A stretch of DNA of 34,143 nt from CAZYME01 sp964648115 (GTDB taxonomy: Bacteria; Pseudomonadota; Gammaproteobacteria; Legionellales; Legionellaceae). This document shows, piece after piece, positions 1-8,335 of this stretch; position 1 is the first letter of the stretch; each line of letters begins with the position of its first letter. The translations under genes and the position numbers were made by a program. The stretch covers positions 1 to 34,143 of the forward strand of contig CAZYME010000025.1 in NCBI GenBank assembly GCA_964648115.1, read 5' to 3'. Below the pieces are notes generated by a model. That model made no database searches. It was not told the DNA's origin and saw only the letters and a program-made list of their open reading frames with translations.

Positions 1-441
1 CAGTTAAGATTATTATCTCTTATCTAGAGTGTCCGAATCCATTAAACCACATCACAAAATTATATCAATTTTTTAGAGATGACACAGTTTATTGAACACT
101 CCCTTCAGTTCATGCCACCTTTATAGCCGGTGCCACTCAAGCAGTAAACAGGTTTCTCTTGAGCTAATCCTGGGTTAACGACATGTCCCATGTTTTGACA
201 TCATTCCTACCATTTCGACACGTCAATAGTGGTTTACTTAAGTTCATCTCCTGAATACTTACCTGACCAGTTTAATCTAGCCTTTTCCTTAACGCTCACT
301 ACCATGACTCTTAACCACAGCAGCTTAAGGTGGTTTGAAACCTGCACCTGTATGCCGGTTTCGAGGGGCCTGGCCTCATCTCTAGTCCAGCACCACAGCC
401 TCTTTCCGCCTAAGCGGCTTTCGCCTGTGTTCGTGGCGCAC
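1..441 (-). mobile_element. group II intron, 5' portion (runs off the left edge)
   Basis: Read on the minus strand, the sequence starting at 441 begins GTGCGCCACGA, which fits the GUGYG 5' consensus of group II introns. A hairpin capped by a GAAA tetraloop (GGCGAAAGCC) follows closely. Further in come stretches typical of domain I of proteobacterial introns, such as GACGTGTCGAAATGG, GTCGTTAACCCAGGATTAGC and GGCACCGGCTATAAAGGTGG. No reverse-transcriptase ORF is visible; in this class it would sit in domain IV, beyond position 1. Domain V and the 3' end are also outside the window. The assignment rests on recalled sequence resemblance and the 5' consensus, not a covariance-model search. Confidence 0.6.
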
Positions 442-711
442 TATCATCTTGATATCGAAAGTATGGTAACATAGCGCGAGTATAATTTTAAAACCCCACA
501 AAATTACCCTGTCACGCCATTCGATTAAAACATTACGCGACAGCAACTAAAAAAACAGCTAAATAGACAATCTCCAAACTCAAACGAGTCTGCAAATAAT
601 TTTGTAAGGATGGCGAAAGGATGCGCTGCGCTTTTCTTTTTTCTATTGCCCTTGAGGATACTCTCTTGTAACATCTTTCTCATTATGAAATAGCGTAACA
701 AGGATAGTTTC
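442..711. other. intergenic leader of the first cassette
   Basis: No gene is seen here. It holds the 5' exon side of the intron and the leader of the outer membrane protein gene. Positions 612-633 contain a 22-nt motif with core GCGCTGCGC. The same motif, with one mismatch, lies at 5759-5780 at almost the same distance from the start of the paralogous gene. Confidence 0.5.
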
Positions 712-1512
712 ATGGTGTTAAAATCAGTCGTATTCGGCAAAAAACTCCTCTTAATGGCAAGCTTAATCCCCCCCATAGCCTATTCAGCCAGCCAGCCAAT
801 GAATAATAACTTTCCTGTGAAATCAGACTCAGGTTTTTTATCCCATCTCCCTTCCCTTTCTGACTGGCGTCATGGACACACCGTAGTCCAACTCGGCGGC
901 TATTGGGGTGCTGCTGGCGATGAACAAAACATCAGCGTTCGCTACTTGAGAGGTAATCACTATACTACAAACAACAATAACTCCAGAAACGGACTCTTCG
1001 GTTTAGGATATTATCTAGATGGCATCGATAAAAACCGCTTTCTTCTCGATTATGGCATCAATGGCTTCTTTCTAGCTAAAACTCACGTCAGCGGACAGAT
1101 AGTACAAGAACAACTCTTTACTAACCTTGCATATAGCTACGCTATTCAACACATCCCCCTCTTCTTTGGTGCCAAAGCATTGGTTAAAAACAAATCAAAT
1201 CGTTACAACATCTCCTTCGATGCAGGTATAGGTCCCAATTTCATGCAAGTTAACCATTATCAGGAAACGCCTCTTAATAACTTCACTTTCCCCGATAATG
1301 GCTTTTCTACTCATACTCAAGTCACTTTCGCCGCTATGGCAGGTATCGGGCTCCGCCTTAATCATGTCTTTGGAAATGCTCCTCTTGAGTGCGGATATCG
1401 ATTCTTCTACCTCGGAAAAGGCTCGTTACATATGAGTAATAACCAACTCCTTACCACTCTTAAAACAGGTAATGCTTTTGGTAATGCCCTCCTTTGCTCC
1501 ATCACGGTTTAA
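712..1512 (+). CDS. outer membrane beta-barrel-like protein, cassette copy 1
   Basis: 266-residue exported protein. The first 25 or so residues form a signal peptide (basic start, hydrophobic core around LLLMASLIPPIAYSAS). The rest alternates short amphipathic strands and glycine/asparagine-rich turns, for example VVQLGGYWG, GLFGLGYYLDG and FDAGIGPNF. That pattern, with aromatic residues at strand ends, suggests a small outer-membrane beta-barrel. The ATG at 712 has AAGGA 8 nt upstream. The gene lies 26 nt before the propeller gene at 1539, so the two are probably cotranscribed. It is strongly similar along its full length to the protein at 5861-6661, which has the same length. I do not recognise a named family. 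Ligand and function are unknown. Confidence 0.75.
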   Translation: MVLKSVVFGKKLLLMASLIPPIAYSASQPMNNNFPVKSDSGFLSHLPSLSDWRHGHTVVQLGGYWGAAGDEQNISVRYLRGNHYTTNNNNSRNGLFGLGYYLDGIDKNRFLLDYGINGFFLAKTHVSGQIVQEQLFTNLAYSYAIQHIPLFFGAKALVKNKSNRYNISFDAGIGPNFMQVNHYQETPLNNFTFPDNGFSTHTQVTFAAMAGIGLRLNHVFGNAPLECGYRFFYLGKGSLHMSNNQLLTTLKTGNAFGNALLCSITV

Positions 1513-1538
1513 CACCTTTTTAAAGGATTAATAACATC

Positions 1539-2759
1539 ATGACAATGCGCTTGATAACTATTGTAGTTTTACTGCTTTCCATAATAGGAAAACCTGTATT
1601 TGCTGAAAATGAGGCCAGGCCGCTACCCTCTATACAAGGTCGCCTATTTGCCTTGTCCTACTTAGGGAATGCATTAACAATTTCCACAACTACACCCGCT
1701 TGGTTTTATCAGTTCGCGGGCATTAAAAGCCTTACCTCAGGCTTTAACTTCCTAAACTGCACCTCAGATAATGGATTCTGTTTGTTCCCCGTCAGCGACA
1801 CTGTAATAGCAACCGCCACCTTGCGAGGGCCTGCCACTCAACCTCAATTTAAATTGTGCTTAAACGGTCTAGGAAATACTTACTCTTGCGAATCCTTTAA
1901 TCTGGGTGAACGCCTTGCTTACGTCACGAATACCAATAAAGTTTCATTATGTTCCATTAATTCTTCTAACGGGGGCTTTGGAGCTTGTGTAGACTTGACC
2001 CCGGGTGGCCTGATGGCCCAGCCAGGCTCTATCGCAGTAAACCCTGCCGGAACATTTGCTTATATAGGGAATAATGGGGTCGCCACTACCACTATTTCAA
2101 TTTGCCCTATTAGCTCAGATGGGACATTAGGGGCCTGCGACACTTCACCTGGAGGGGGAACCTTTAATGTACCTTTTGGTATTGTGTTAAATAGCACAGG
2201 CAGCCTTGCTTATGTGACAAACGCCGCGGGGAACACGGTTTCAGTGTGTCAAGTTAATTCATCAGGGGCATTGAGCGCATGTGATGCCTCAAACCCAGGA
2301 ACCACTTTTCAAACACCGCTTTTTATAACATTCAACGCTGCTGGTACGTTTGCTTATGTGACAAATAATGGGAACAGTACTGTCTCTTTGTGCCCAGTTA
2401 ATGCAGGTGGCTCCTTGGGGACCTGTACTGCTTCAAATGGCGGTTTAACTTTTAATCAGCCTTATGGAATTGCATTAAATAGCACAGGTACACTTGCTTA
2501 TGTGACAAATTTTGGGAATGACCGTGTCGTGTTATGTCATATTAATTCTGATGGCACATTTGGAGCTTGCAGCACAATGACTAATGTGTTTAATGCTCCT
2601 GCTGGAGTTGCGCTAAATAAAGCAGGGACATTTGCTTATGTAGCTAACAACGGTGGTAACAACACTTTATTATGTCCAATTAACTCTGACGGGACATTCG
2701 GAGTTTGTGGCCCCACAGGGAATGGTTTTGTAGCACCTGTCGGTATCGCGCTATTTTAA
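1539..2759 (+). CDS. secreted YVTN-type beta-propeller repeat protein, copy 1
   Basis: 406 residues. An N-terminal signal peptide (about 1-22, ending VFA) precedes a domain of about 105 residues with several cysteines. Then come six repeats of about 46-50 residues. Each contains a G-x-hydrophobic-AYVTN-like strand, a hydrophobic-C-P-I/V-N-x-x-G strand, a second cysteine (GTC/GAC), and a loop ending in a G-I-A-L-N-like segment. YVTN repeats form beta-propeller blades; the two cysteines per blade suggest a disulfide in each, which fits export. The protein ends in phenylalanine (IALF), as does copy 2. The ATG is preceded by AAAGGATTAAT. The partner gene is immediately upstream and a terminator hairpin follows. 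Likely surface or periplasmic binding or adhesion; this is inference. Confidence 0.75.
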   Translation: MTMRLITIVVLLLSIIGKPVFAENEARPLPSIQGRLFALSYLGNALTISTTTPAWFYQFAGIKSLTSGFNFLNCTSDNGFCLFPVSDTVIATATLRGPATQPQFKLCLNGLGNTYSCESFNLGERLAYVTNTNKVSLCSINSSNGGFGACVDLTPGGLMAQPGSIAVNPAGTFAYIGNNGVATTTISICPISSDGTLGACDTSPGGGTFNVPFGIVLNSTGSLAYVTNAAGNTVSVCQVNSSGALSACDASNPGTTFQTPLFITFNAAGTFAYVTNNGNSTVSLCPVNAGGSLGTCTASNGGLTFNQPYGIALNSTGTLAYVTNFGNDRVVLCHINSDGTFGACSTMTNVFNAPAGVALNKAGTFAYVANNGGNNTLLCPINSDGTFGVCGPTGNGFVAPVGIALF

Positions 2760-2771
2760 ATTCATCAAATT

Positions 2772-2810
2772 AGAGCCCGCATCGCTTCAGCACGTAAGCG
2801 GGCTCTTTCT
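2772..2810 (+). terminator. rho-independent terminator of cassette 1
   Basis: A perfect 9-bp inverted repeat (AGAGCCCGC at 2772-2780, GCGGGCTCT at 2798-2806) ends in a short T-rich run. It starts 12 nt after the propeller stop codon. Confidence 0.8.
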
Positions 2811-2975
2811 CGACTTAGGCCCTCTGTCCACAATCAATGGCTCAAATAATCTCGCCCGTTCGAAAAAATCGCAATATAACAGTGGCATAGGGCTTTTCTT
2901 TTGCAGAGCATAAGGACAAGAAACCTCACGATTCCTTATAAATATTTAATTACTCAAATTTGTACTAATGCAGTA
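2811..2975. other. intergenic, nothing recognised
   Basis: No ORF, RNA or repeat with convincing features is seen between the terminator and the palindromic repeats that begin at 2976. Confidence 0.4.
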
Positions 2976-3090
2976 ACTCAGGGTCAGGTCTTGCCTGTTG
3001 ACTTCATATTTTAATAAGGCAAATGGCAAGACCTGACCCCGAATGTGATCGTTTTAATAAGGCAAATGGCAAGACCTGACCCCGAATGTG
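2976..3090. repeat. palindromic repeat family A: one full and one partial copy
   Basis: The full copy at 2976-3047 carries the inverted arms GTCAGGTCTTGCC and GGCAAGACCTGAC. The right half (TTTTAATAAGGC... to ...CCCGAATGTG) is repeated directly at 3052-3090. Another full copy lies at 10079-10145. The second partial copy forms the breakpoint of the GNAT gene on its right. The size and palindromic form fit a REP-like or miniature mobile element. Confidence 0.8.
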
Positions 3091-3490
3091 TTTTGATGGT
3101 TAATAATGGAAATCAACATAGGAATCTCAAACACGTTAAAAGCGTAATCTCTAACGGCCACAGCAGCTTCTGTTGCAATACCTTTGCCCCAGTGTGCTTC
3201 ATCTAAACGGTAGGCCAATTCAATATATTCGATCTCATCAACGGTTTGGTGGATAAAGCCACAGAAACCAATGAGTTCATCTGAGTCTTTGATAACAAGC
3301 GCCATCAAACCGTACTTTTGTTTTTCATACAATTCAATCCACTCTGGTATTTTCTCCGCAATAACATCGCGACTAACAGGCTTGCCATCACCAATATAAC
3401 GCATCACATTTGGGTTTGCGCAAATTTCAGCAAATCGCTCAATATCCTCGATGCAAAAAGGCCTTAATAAAATTCGCTCTGTCTCAATAA
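3091..3490 (-). pseudogene. truncated GNAT-family N-acetyltransferase
   Basis: The minus-strand reading contains IETERILLRPF, then PNVMRYIGDG, and the acetyl-CoA-binding region YRLDEAHWGKGIATEA, all typical of RimJ/RimL-like GNAT enzymes. Two lesions are visible. At the 5' end the nearest ATG is followed directly by TGA (ATG AAT TGA) before the conserved segment. At the 3' end the sequence stops matching the family after IISIINHQN-like residues, where repeat family A begins at 3090, and the frame then reads through repeat sequence to a stop at about 3054. The terminal helix and strand of the fold are missing. An internal GTG at 3407 leaves a 117-residue open frame that is unlikely to be functional. 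Confidence 0.75.
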
Positions 3491-3512
3491 TTCAATTCAT
3501 TTGTACGCCTTA

Positions 3513-4382
3513 TTATTTTGATATTTGATCTCTCAATATCGCTAGCCTATATTCTCCTATTTTCTTAAATCCAAGTGAAAAATATGCGCGTTCTGCTGCC
3601 GGATTATTTGTGAATAGTATCGCTCGCTTAACCCCATTTTTTTTTGCTTCCAACAAGCATAAAGCAACGATGGCTCTAGCATAACCTTGATTACGATGTT
3701 CAACAGGTGTCCAGACAGGTCCGATTTGCACAATATCTGGTAATGAGGCATTAAACCCACATAAAGAAAGTGGCAATCCATCATGCTCTAATGTCCATAG
3801 ATCATCACGATTAGAGGCTTCTTTTATTGCATTATTTATTGATTCGACAGAAGATGGGTTGGTTAAATCTGCACCTAAGGCCTCAATGTGATAATCAGTT
3901 AACCATCTTTTTAAAATATCTGGAGCACAGTACCTTGCTTTTTTTAATTGATAAACAGAATTTCGCACGCTCATTTCTGATAATAATAACTGATATAAGC
4001 CATCAATCGCATTTAAGGCAAAAGATGACGAATTAATCTTAAGCAGATCGATCACAATTTTAGCCTGTATATCATCTCCTAAAATTCCACAAATTTGTCT
4101 ACTACAATGCGAGTCAAAGTAATGAAATAACTCTCTTAGTGCCGTTAGATCAGGGCACTGCATCATAATATTTCCATTCCAATAATGAGCTATGATGCCT
4201 TGAATCTCACCCAAAGAATTGCAATACGCAAAATACTCTCCGTGATATGGGGTATCACTTTTATATTCTATGCCCGAATTACGTAAATTCGAGCGTAAAA
4301 ACATTGATGTTTCTGGATAGCGACTGAGAAATGATTCTAATTTGCACTCATCCTCAAAAGATAATTTTTTAAACAGATTCAT
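3513..4382 (-). CDS. GNAT-family N-acetyltransferase
   Basis: About 289 residues from the ATG at 4382 (MNLFKKLSFED); an in-frame GTG at 4418 would add 12 residues. The N-terminal half is a divergent GNAT-like or linker region. The C-terminal 110 residues hold the GNAT fold: a strand around DIVQIGPVWT, the pyrophosphate-binding loop EHRNQGYARAIV (Q/R-x-x-G-x-G/A type), then LFTNNPAAERAYFSLGFKKIGEY, the typical Asn and Tyr of motif B. It probably transfers acetyl from acetyl-CoA to an amine. The substrate cannot be deduced. It lies next to a truncated GNAT of a different subtype, so the two are not a duplication. Confidence 0.8.
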   Translation of the reverse strand: MNLFKKLSFEDECKLESFLSRYPETSMFLRSNLRNSGIEYKSDTPYHGEYFAYCNSLGEIQGIIAHYWNGNIMMQCPDLTALRELFHYFDSHCSRQICGILGDDIQAKIVIDLLKINSSSFALNAIDGLYQLLLSEMSVRNSVYQLKKARYCAPDILKRWLTDYHIEALGADLTNPSSVESINNAIKEASNRDDLWTLEHDGLPLSLCGFNASLPDIVQIGPVWTPVEHRNQGYARAIVALCLLEAKKNGVKRAILFTNNPAAERAYFSLGFKKIGEYRLAILRDQISK

Positions 4383-4445
4383 TGTTTTCACACCAAGATC
4401 ATCACTCACCAAAATCACTGTTCAATACTTTATATATTATCTTTT

Positions 4446-4616
4446 AAAATATTTGTAACTCCCCAGGTACGTCATCCTGAACGCAGTGAAGGATCTCCAA
4501 TTGGCTAGATTTGAGCCCTACTCAGGAGATCCTTCACTGCGTTCAGGATGACGTGGGTTCAGTTTGATTGAATAAAAAGCAAACTTACCCACAACCTGGG
4601 GAGTTACAAATATTTT
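4446..4616. repeat. palindromic MITE-like element (family C)
   Basis: The ends are 22-bp perfect terminal inverted repeats (4446-4467 and 4595-4616; key part TTGTAACTCCCCAGG). Inside is a second perfect 29-bp inverted repeat (4470-4498 and 4525-4553; key part CATCCTGAACGCAGTGAAGG) around a 26-nt loop. The element is 171 bp, carries no ORF, and could fold into a long hairpin. A partial relative (CTGGGGAGTTAC) occurs at 15327-15338. I interpret it as a non-autonomous mobile element, possibly also active as a bidirectional terminator. Confidence 0.85.
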
Positions 4617-4755
4617 ATTATCATAGAATAAAAAACTAAAAAGTTAACGCATCAGGACCGATGCTTCAACTCAGACTTTAGAAAGAATGCTGGAATAAAC
4701 ATCTATCTTATTCTGCACCATACATGGCGCGGGTCCTTCGGCCAATTGTGTCCGC
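4617..4755. other. intergenic before the YhcG-like gene
   Basis: No gene is seen. The frame of the following gene extends upstream only to a stop at 4696-4698, and the extra residues do not resemble the missing YhcG N-terminus. Confidence 0.4.
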
Positions 4756-5601
4756 ATGCAGACACAATCTAGTAGAGTTATTCACCGCTGCTCACAGTTT
4801 GAAAGACTGTTCCCAGACGAAAAAATTATTTTATCACTTTGTAACCATTTAAAATGGACACATTTTGTAGCGCTTTTAAATATTGATAGCAAATTAAAAC
4901 GAGAGTTTTACGCTGAAATGTGCCGTATTGAACGATGGAGCACAAGAGAACTGGCAAAGAAAATAGACGGTATGTTATTTGAGCGGACAGCCATAGCAAA
5001 GCGGCCTGAGGCTGTTATTGAAAAGGAAATCAGCAAATTACGTGAATCAAGTGTCCTAAAACCTGATCTAATAATACAAGAGCCTTATGTATTTAAATAT
5101 CTAGGTCCTCATAAAATTAAAGATGAAAAAACACTCGAAGATGCCATTTTAAATGACATTGAAGAGTTTTTATTAAACATGGGGAATGGATTTACATTTC
5201 AGGAGCGTCAAAAAGTTATTGAAATTGACGGCGATTTTTTCAAAATTGATCTATTAATGTTCCATAGGCGCTTACGCTCTATGGTCGCGATCGAGCTAAA
5301 AAATGGTAAATTCAAACCCACCGATAAGGGGCAAATTGAATTGTATCTTCGTTGGCTTGAAAAGCATGAAATGCAGCCGGGTGAGAATCCGCCTATCGGC
5401 ATTGTGCTTTGTTCAGAAAAATCAGATGAACGGGTTAAGTTGCTGCAACTTGAGAAAAGCGGGATTAGAGTCTCTCAATTCATTACTGAGCTGCCTTCAA
5501 AAGAAGTATTTGAAAAACGTCTTCATGATGCCATTGAACGTGCAAGAGAAAAAGAAATTGGAGAACTGTTGCTAAACGGGGATTCGGATAAAATAAAATA
5601 A
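4756..5601 (+). CDS. YhcG/DUF1016-family PD-(D/E)XK nuclease, N-terminally truncated
   Basis: 281 residues. The C-terminal half is the YhcG nuclease domain: GNGFTFQERQ, then D165 in FFKIDLLMFHRR and E180-x-K182 in AIELKNGKFK, giving the D...ExK catalytic pattern. GIVLCSEKSDE follows. Residues 15-75 match the end of the DUF1016 N-terminal domain (FPDEKIILSL, LKWTHF, REFYAEM, WSTRELAKKI). Family members are usually about 340-370 residues with a further 60-80 residues at the N-terminus, which are absent. The ATG at 4756 has no evident ribosome-binding site. The family is linked to DNA repair or phage-defence contexts, and its exact role is unsettled. This copy may be a 5'-truncated pseudogene with an intact catalytic domain. 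Confidence 0.75.
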   Translation: MQTQSSRVIHRCSQFERLFPDEKIILSLCNHLKWTHFVALLNIDSKLKREFYAEMCRIERWSTRELAKKIDGMLFERTAIAKRPEAVIEKEISKLRESSVLKPDLIIQEPYVFKYLGPHKIKDEKTLEDAILNDIEEFLLNMGNGFTFQERQKVIEIDGDFFKIDLLMFHRRLRSMVAIELKNGKFKPTDKGQIELYLRWLEKHEMQPGENPPIGIVLCSEKSDERVKLLQLEKSGIRVSQFITELPSKEVFEKRLHDAIERAREKEIGELLLNGDSDKIK

Positions 5602-5860
5602 GTAAAACATCAAATATTGAAAAACTCAATGAAGAACGCGAATGTACATTTAATTTCTATCATTGAATACTATGAATACTATCTTAAGATTAGGTCTGAT
5701 TATCGTGATAATTATGCTTAACACATTGATTATTAAAGCTTAATTATTTTTAATGGTGGGCGAAAGGAGGCGCTGCGCTTGTCTTTCTTCTGTTGCGTTA
5801 TTGCGTTATTGCGTTATACCATAAACCCCATTATTAAATATGGGAAACAAGGATATTTTC
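5602..5860. promoter_or_regulatory. leader of cassette copy 2, with conserved motif and tandem octamer
   Basis: 5759-5780 repeats the GCGCTGCGC-containing motif seen upstream of copy 1, 81 nt before the start codon. After it come three perfect tandem copies of TTGCGTTA (5793-5816) that copy 1 lacks. The conserved placement suggests a shared leader element, possibly an RNA hairpin. No clear -35/-10 pair could be chosen. Confidence 0.4.
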
Positions 5861-6661
5861 ATGGCATTAAGCTTTTCTGCTTTTAACAAAGCAATCCTGC
5901 TATTGACTAGCTTCTTTGCAACTATAGTCTACTCAGACAGCCAAACAATAAATAATAACCATTCTGTAAAATCAAACCCAGGTTTTTTATCTCATCTTCC
6001 CTCGCTTTATGACTGGCGGCAAGGCCATACCGTAGTCCAACTCGGTGGATATTGGGGCACCGCAGGTGATGAGCAAAATATCAGTATTCGCTATCTGCGC
6101 GGAAACCACTACACCGTTACCTCAAATACCTCCAGAAACGGACTCTTTGGCTTAGGATATTATGTCAATGGCCTCGACAAAGACCGCTTTCATCTCGATT
6201 ACGGCATCAACGGCTTCTTTCTCGCTAAAACACACGTTTCGGGCGACATAGTTCAAGAACAACTCTTTACTAACCTTAGCTATAGCTACGCTATTCAACA
6301 CATCCCCATCTTCTTTGGGGCTAAAGCTTTGGTTAAAAATAAATTAAACCGATACAACCTAACCCTCGATGCAGGTATAGGTCCCAATTTCATGCAGCTT
6401 AACCATTATCAGGAAACACCTCTTAATACCTTCACCATCCCAGATAATGGCTTCTCCTCTCATACCCAAGTCGCATTCGCCGCCATGGCTGGTTTCGGGG
6501 TGCGTCTTAATCATTTCTTTGGCCAAGCTCCTCTTGAATGCGGGTATCGCTTCTTCTATTTAGGTCAGGGGAAATTGCATATGAACAATAACCAACTCCT
6601 TAGCGCCGTTAAATCAGGTAATACCTTTGGTAATGCACTCCTTTGCTCCATCACCGTATAA
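5861..6661 (+). CDS. outer membrane beta-barrel-like protein, cassette copy 2
   Basis: 266 residues from the ATG at 5861, which has AAGGA 8 nt upstream exactly as in copy 1. An in-frame ATG at 5840 would add seven residues, but it overlaps that ribosome-binding site. It has a signal peptide (about 1-25, ILLLTSFFATIVYS). The body is nearly colinear with the protein at 712-1512 without length change, including HLPSL-DWR, VVQLGGYWG, SRNGLFGLGYY, HVSG-IVQEQLFTNL and LECGYRFFYLG. Differences are scattered substitutions, so both copies appear maintained. It is 25 nt from the propeller gene downstream. Function unknown; probably inserted in the outer membrane. Confidence 0.75.
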   Translation: MALSFSAFNKAILLLTSFFATIVYSDSQTINNNHSVKSNPGFLSHLPSLYDWRQGHTVVQLGGYWGTAGDEQNISIRYLRGNHYTVTSNTSRNGLFGLGYYVNGLDKDRFHLDYGINGFFLAKTHVSGDIVQEQLFTNLSYSYAIQHIPIFFGAKALVKNKLNRYNLTLDAGIGPNFMQLNHYQETPLNTFTIPDNGFSSHTQVAFAAMAGFGVRLNHFFGQAPLECGYRFFYLGQGKLHMNNNQLLSAVKSGNTFGNALLCSITV

Positions 6662-6686
6662 GACTCTTTAAAGGATTATTAACATC

Positions 6687-8013
6687 ATGATATATAGACT
6701 CCTTACAACGCTCGCTCTTATCCTATCCTTAAACAGCCACACTCTATTTGCCAAAAATGAACTCACACCACCGCCTTCCCTGTCAGGGCGTTTCTTTAAT
6801 CTCTCCTATATCGGTAATGCACTAAGCTTTACTACTGCAACGCCTGCTTGGTTCTATCAATTCGCAGGTATCTCAAGCCTTACCGCAGGATTTAACTTCC
6901 TAAACTGCACTCCTTCCGATAACGGTTTCTGCTTGTTTCCCGTTAGTGATACCTTGCCTGGTACCGCTACCTTGAGAGGCCCTGCCGTTCAACCTACCTT
7001 TAAACTCTGTCTCAATGGCGTGGGGAATACTTATTCTTGTGAAAGCCTTAATATGGGCGATAGATTTGCTTATGTGACGAATATTTTAAACATTAACGGC
7101 GTTTCCTTGTGCCCCATTAACTCTACTAGCGGAGCCTTTGGAACTTGTACGGCACAGACGCCCGCTAACTTATCGGTGAATCTTGGGTTCATCACAATTA
7201 ATCCCGCAGGGACGATTGCTTATGTGGGGAATAGTGAGATTAACTCCACCACTATTTCGCTCTGTCCTATTAATACCGACGGAACTTTGTCTGCCTGCAC
7301 TACCTCAAACGGAAGTGGTACATTTCTTGGGCCAAATGCAATTGCGTTTAATAATGCAGGGTCGATTGCTTATGTGACGAATTTTAATAACAACACCGTT
7401 TCTGTGTGCCCCGTTAATGCTAATGGCTCATTTGGGACTTGTACTGCTACGGGAGCTGTGTTTAATGGGCCCGCAGGGATTGCGCTTAATAATGCAGGGT
7501 CGATTGCTTATGTGGCGAATTTTACTCTTGGTAACAACACCGTTTCTGTGTGCCCCATCAATGCTAATGGCTCCTTTGGGAATTGTACTCCTTCAGATGC
7601 TGTATTTAGTCAGCCCATAGGGATTGCGCTTANNNNNNNNNNNNNNNNNNNNNNNNNNNNNNNNNNNNNNNNNNNNNNNNNNNNNNNNNNNNNNNNNNNN
7701 NNNNNNNNNNNNNNNNNNNNNNNNNNNNNNNNATAATGCAGGGTCGATTGCCTATGTGGCGAATAATGGTAACAACACCGTTTCTGTGTGCCCCGTTAAT
7801 GCTAATGGCTCCTTTGGGACTTGTTCTACTACCGGAAATGGATTTGTTGCGCCTTTCGCGATTGCGCTTAATAATGCAGGGTCGATTGCCTATGTGGCGA
7901 ATAATGGTAACAACACCGTTTCTGTTTGCCCCATCAATGCTAATGGCTCCTTTGGGACTTGTTCTACTACCGGAAATGGATTTGATGCGCCCACAGGGAT
8001 TGCGCTTTTTTAG
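6687..8013 (+). CDS. secreted YVTN-type beta-propeller repeat protein, copy 2 (interrupted by an assembly gap)
   Basis: A signal peptide (about 1-22, ending LFA) precedes an N-terminal domain matching copy 1. Six visible 46-50-residue blades follow, with consensus GSIAYVAN, VSVCPVNANGSFGTC and GIALNNA. The last blades are almost identical at DNA level, with a 138-bp period (starts at 7351, 7489, 7733, 7871). The N run interrupts the gene, so upstream and downstream halves appear in different frames. Joining base 7632 to 7733 restores the repeat phase and the frame. The protein ends IALF at TAG 8011-8013, like its paralogue. The low divergence between blades suggests recent repeat amplification or homogenisation. 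Confidence 0.75.
7633..7732. other. assembly gap (100 N)
   Basis: Exactly 100 undetermined bases, a conventional placeholder rather than a measured length. It sits at a repeat boundary within the propeller gene. Confidence 0.97.
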
Positions 8014-8070
8014 CCTCGCGAAGTTCAAACCAACCCGAGCGAGGCGTGGGTGGGCCGCTCATGACCCACG
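8013..8070 (+). terminator. double hairpin after cassette 2 (possible terminator)
   Basis: Two adjoining inverted repeats: GCCTCGC/GCGAGGC (8013-8019, 8039-8045) and CGTGGGT/ACCCACG (8045-8051, 8064-8070). There is no T tract, so intrinsic termination is doubtful. Confidence 0.35.
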
Positions 8071-8149
8071 GTCACCACAGGCAAGCAATGCTACAAATAG
8101 CGTGCGCAACAAATAGAAACATGCAGCGCTAGGTTCTTTCTATTTCAGC

Positions 8150-8335
8150 TCATACCATCCCGCTTGCACGCGTTTGGTGTTCAGCAACTTGTGTTTCCGC
8201 AACCACAGCCCGCAATTCTGCTTGATGACATATCTCAATCATCACATCAAGTTTATCTTGCAGTACTTTTTTACGTAGGGCGGCTGAATTTACACTGGAC
8301 TCCGCCGCTGACAGTCTTTTTTCTAACCCCAGTTA
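8150..8335 (-). pseudogene. unidentified coding remnant, probably coiled-coil
   Basis: The minus-strand frame ending at TGA 8150-8152 reads about 60 residues of Glu/Lys/Ala-rich helical sequence with segments such as LEKRLSAAESSVN and KKVLQDKLDVMIE. It has no start and is bounded upstream by a stop, close to where the GST fragment loses its family match. It looks like the 3' end of another gene joined to the GST remnant by a rearrangement. No family is recognised. Confidence 0.3.

Noticed and set aside
229..474. 81-codon open frame on the plus strand
   Set aside because: It lies antisense to the group II intron 5' domain, has no ribosome-binding site and spans the intron boundary.
4756..5601. 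YhcG-like gene as part of a restriction or phage-defence island
   Set aside because: No methylase, specificity subunit or other defence gene lies nearby, and the N-terminus is missing.
7351..8013. Regular repeats considered as a CRISPR array
   Set aside because: The period is 138 bp with no unique spacers, and the repeats translate in frame as propeller blades.
7630..8116. Open frames antisense to or out of frame with the propeller gene, some crossing the N run
   Set aside because: Shadow frames created by the repeat and by N codons.
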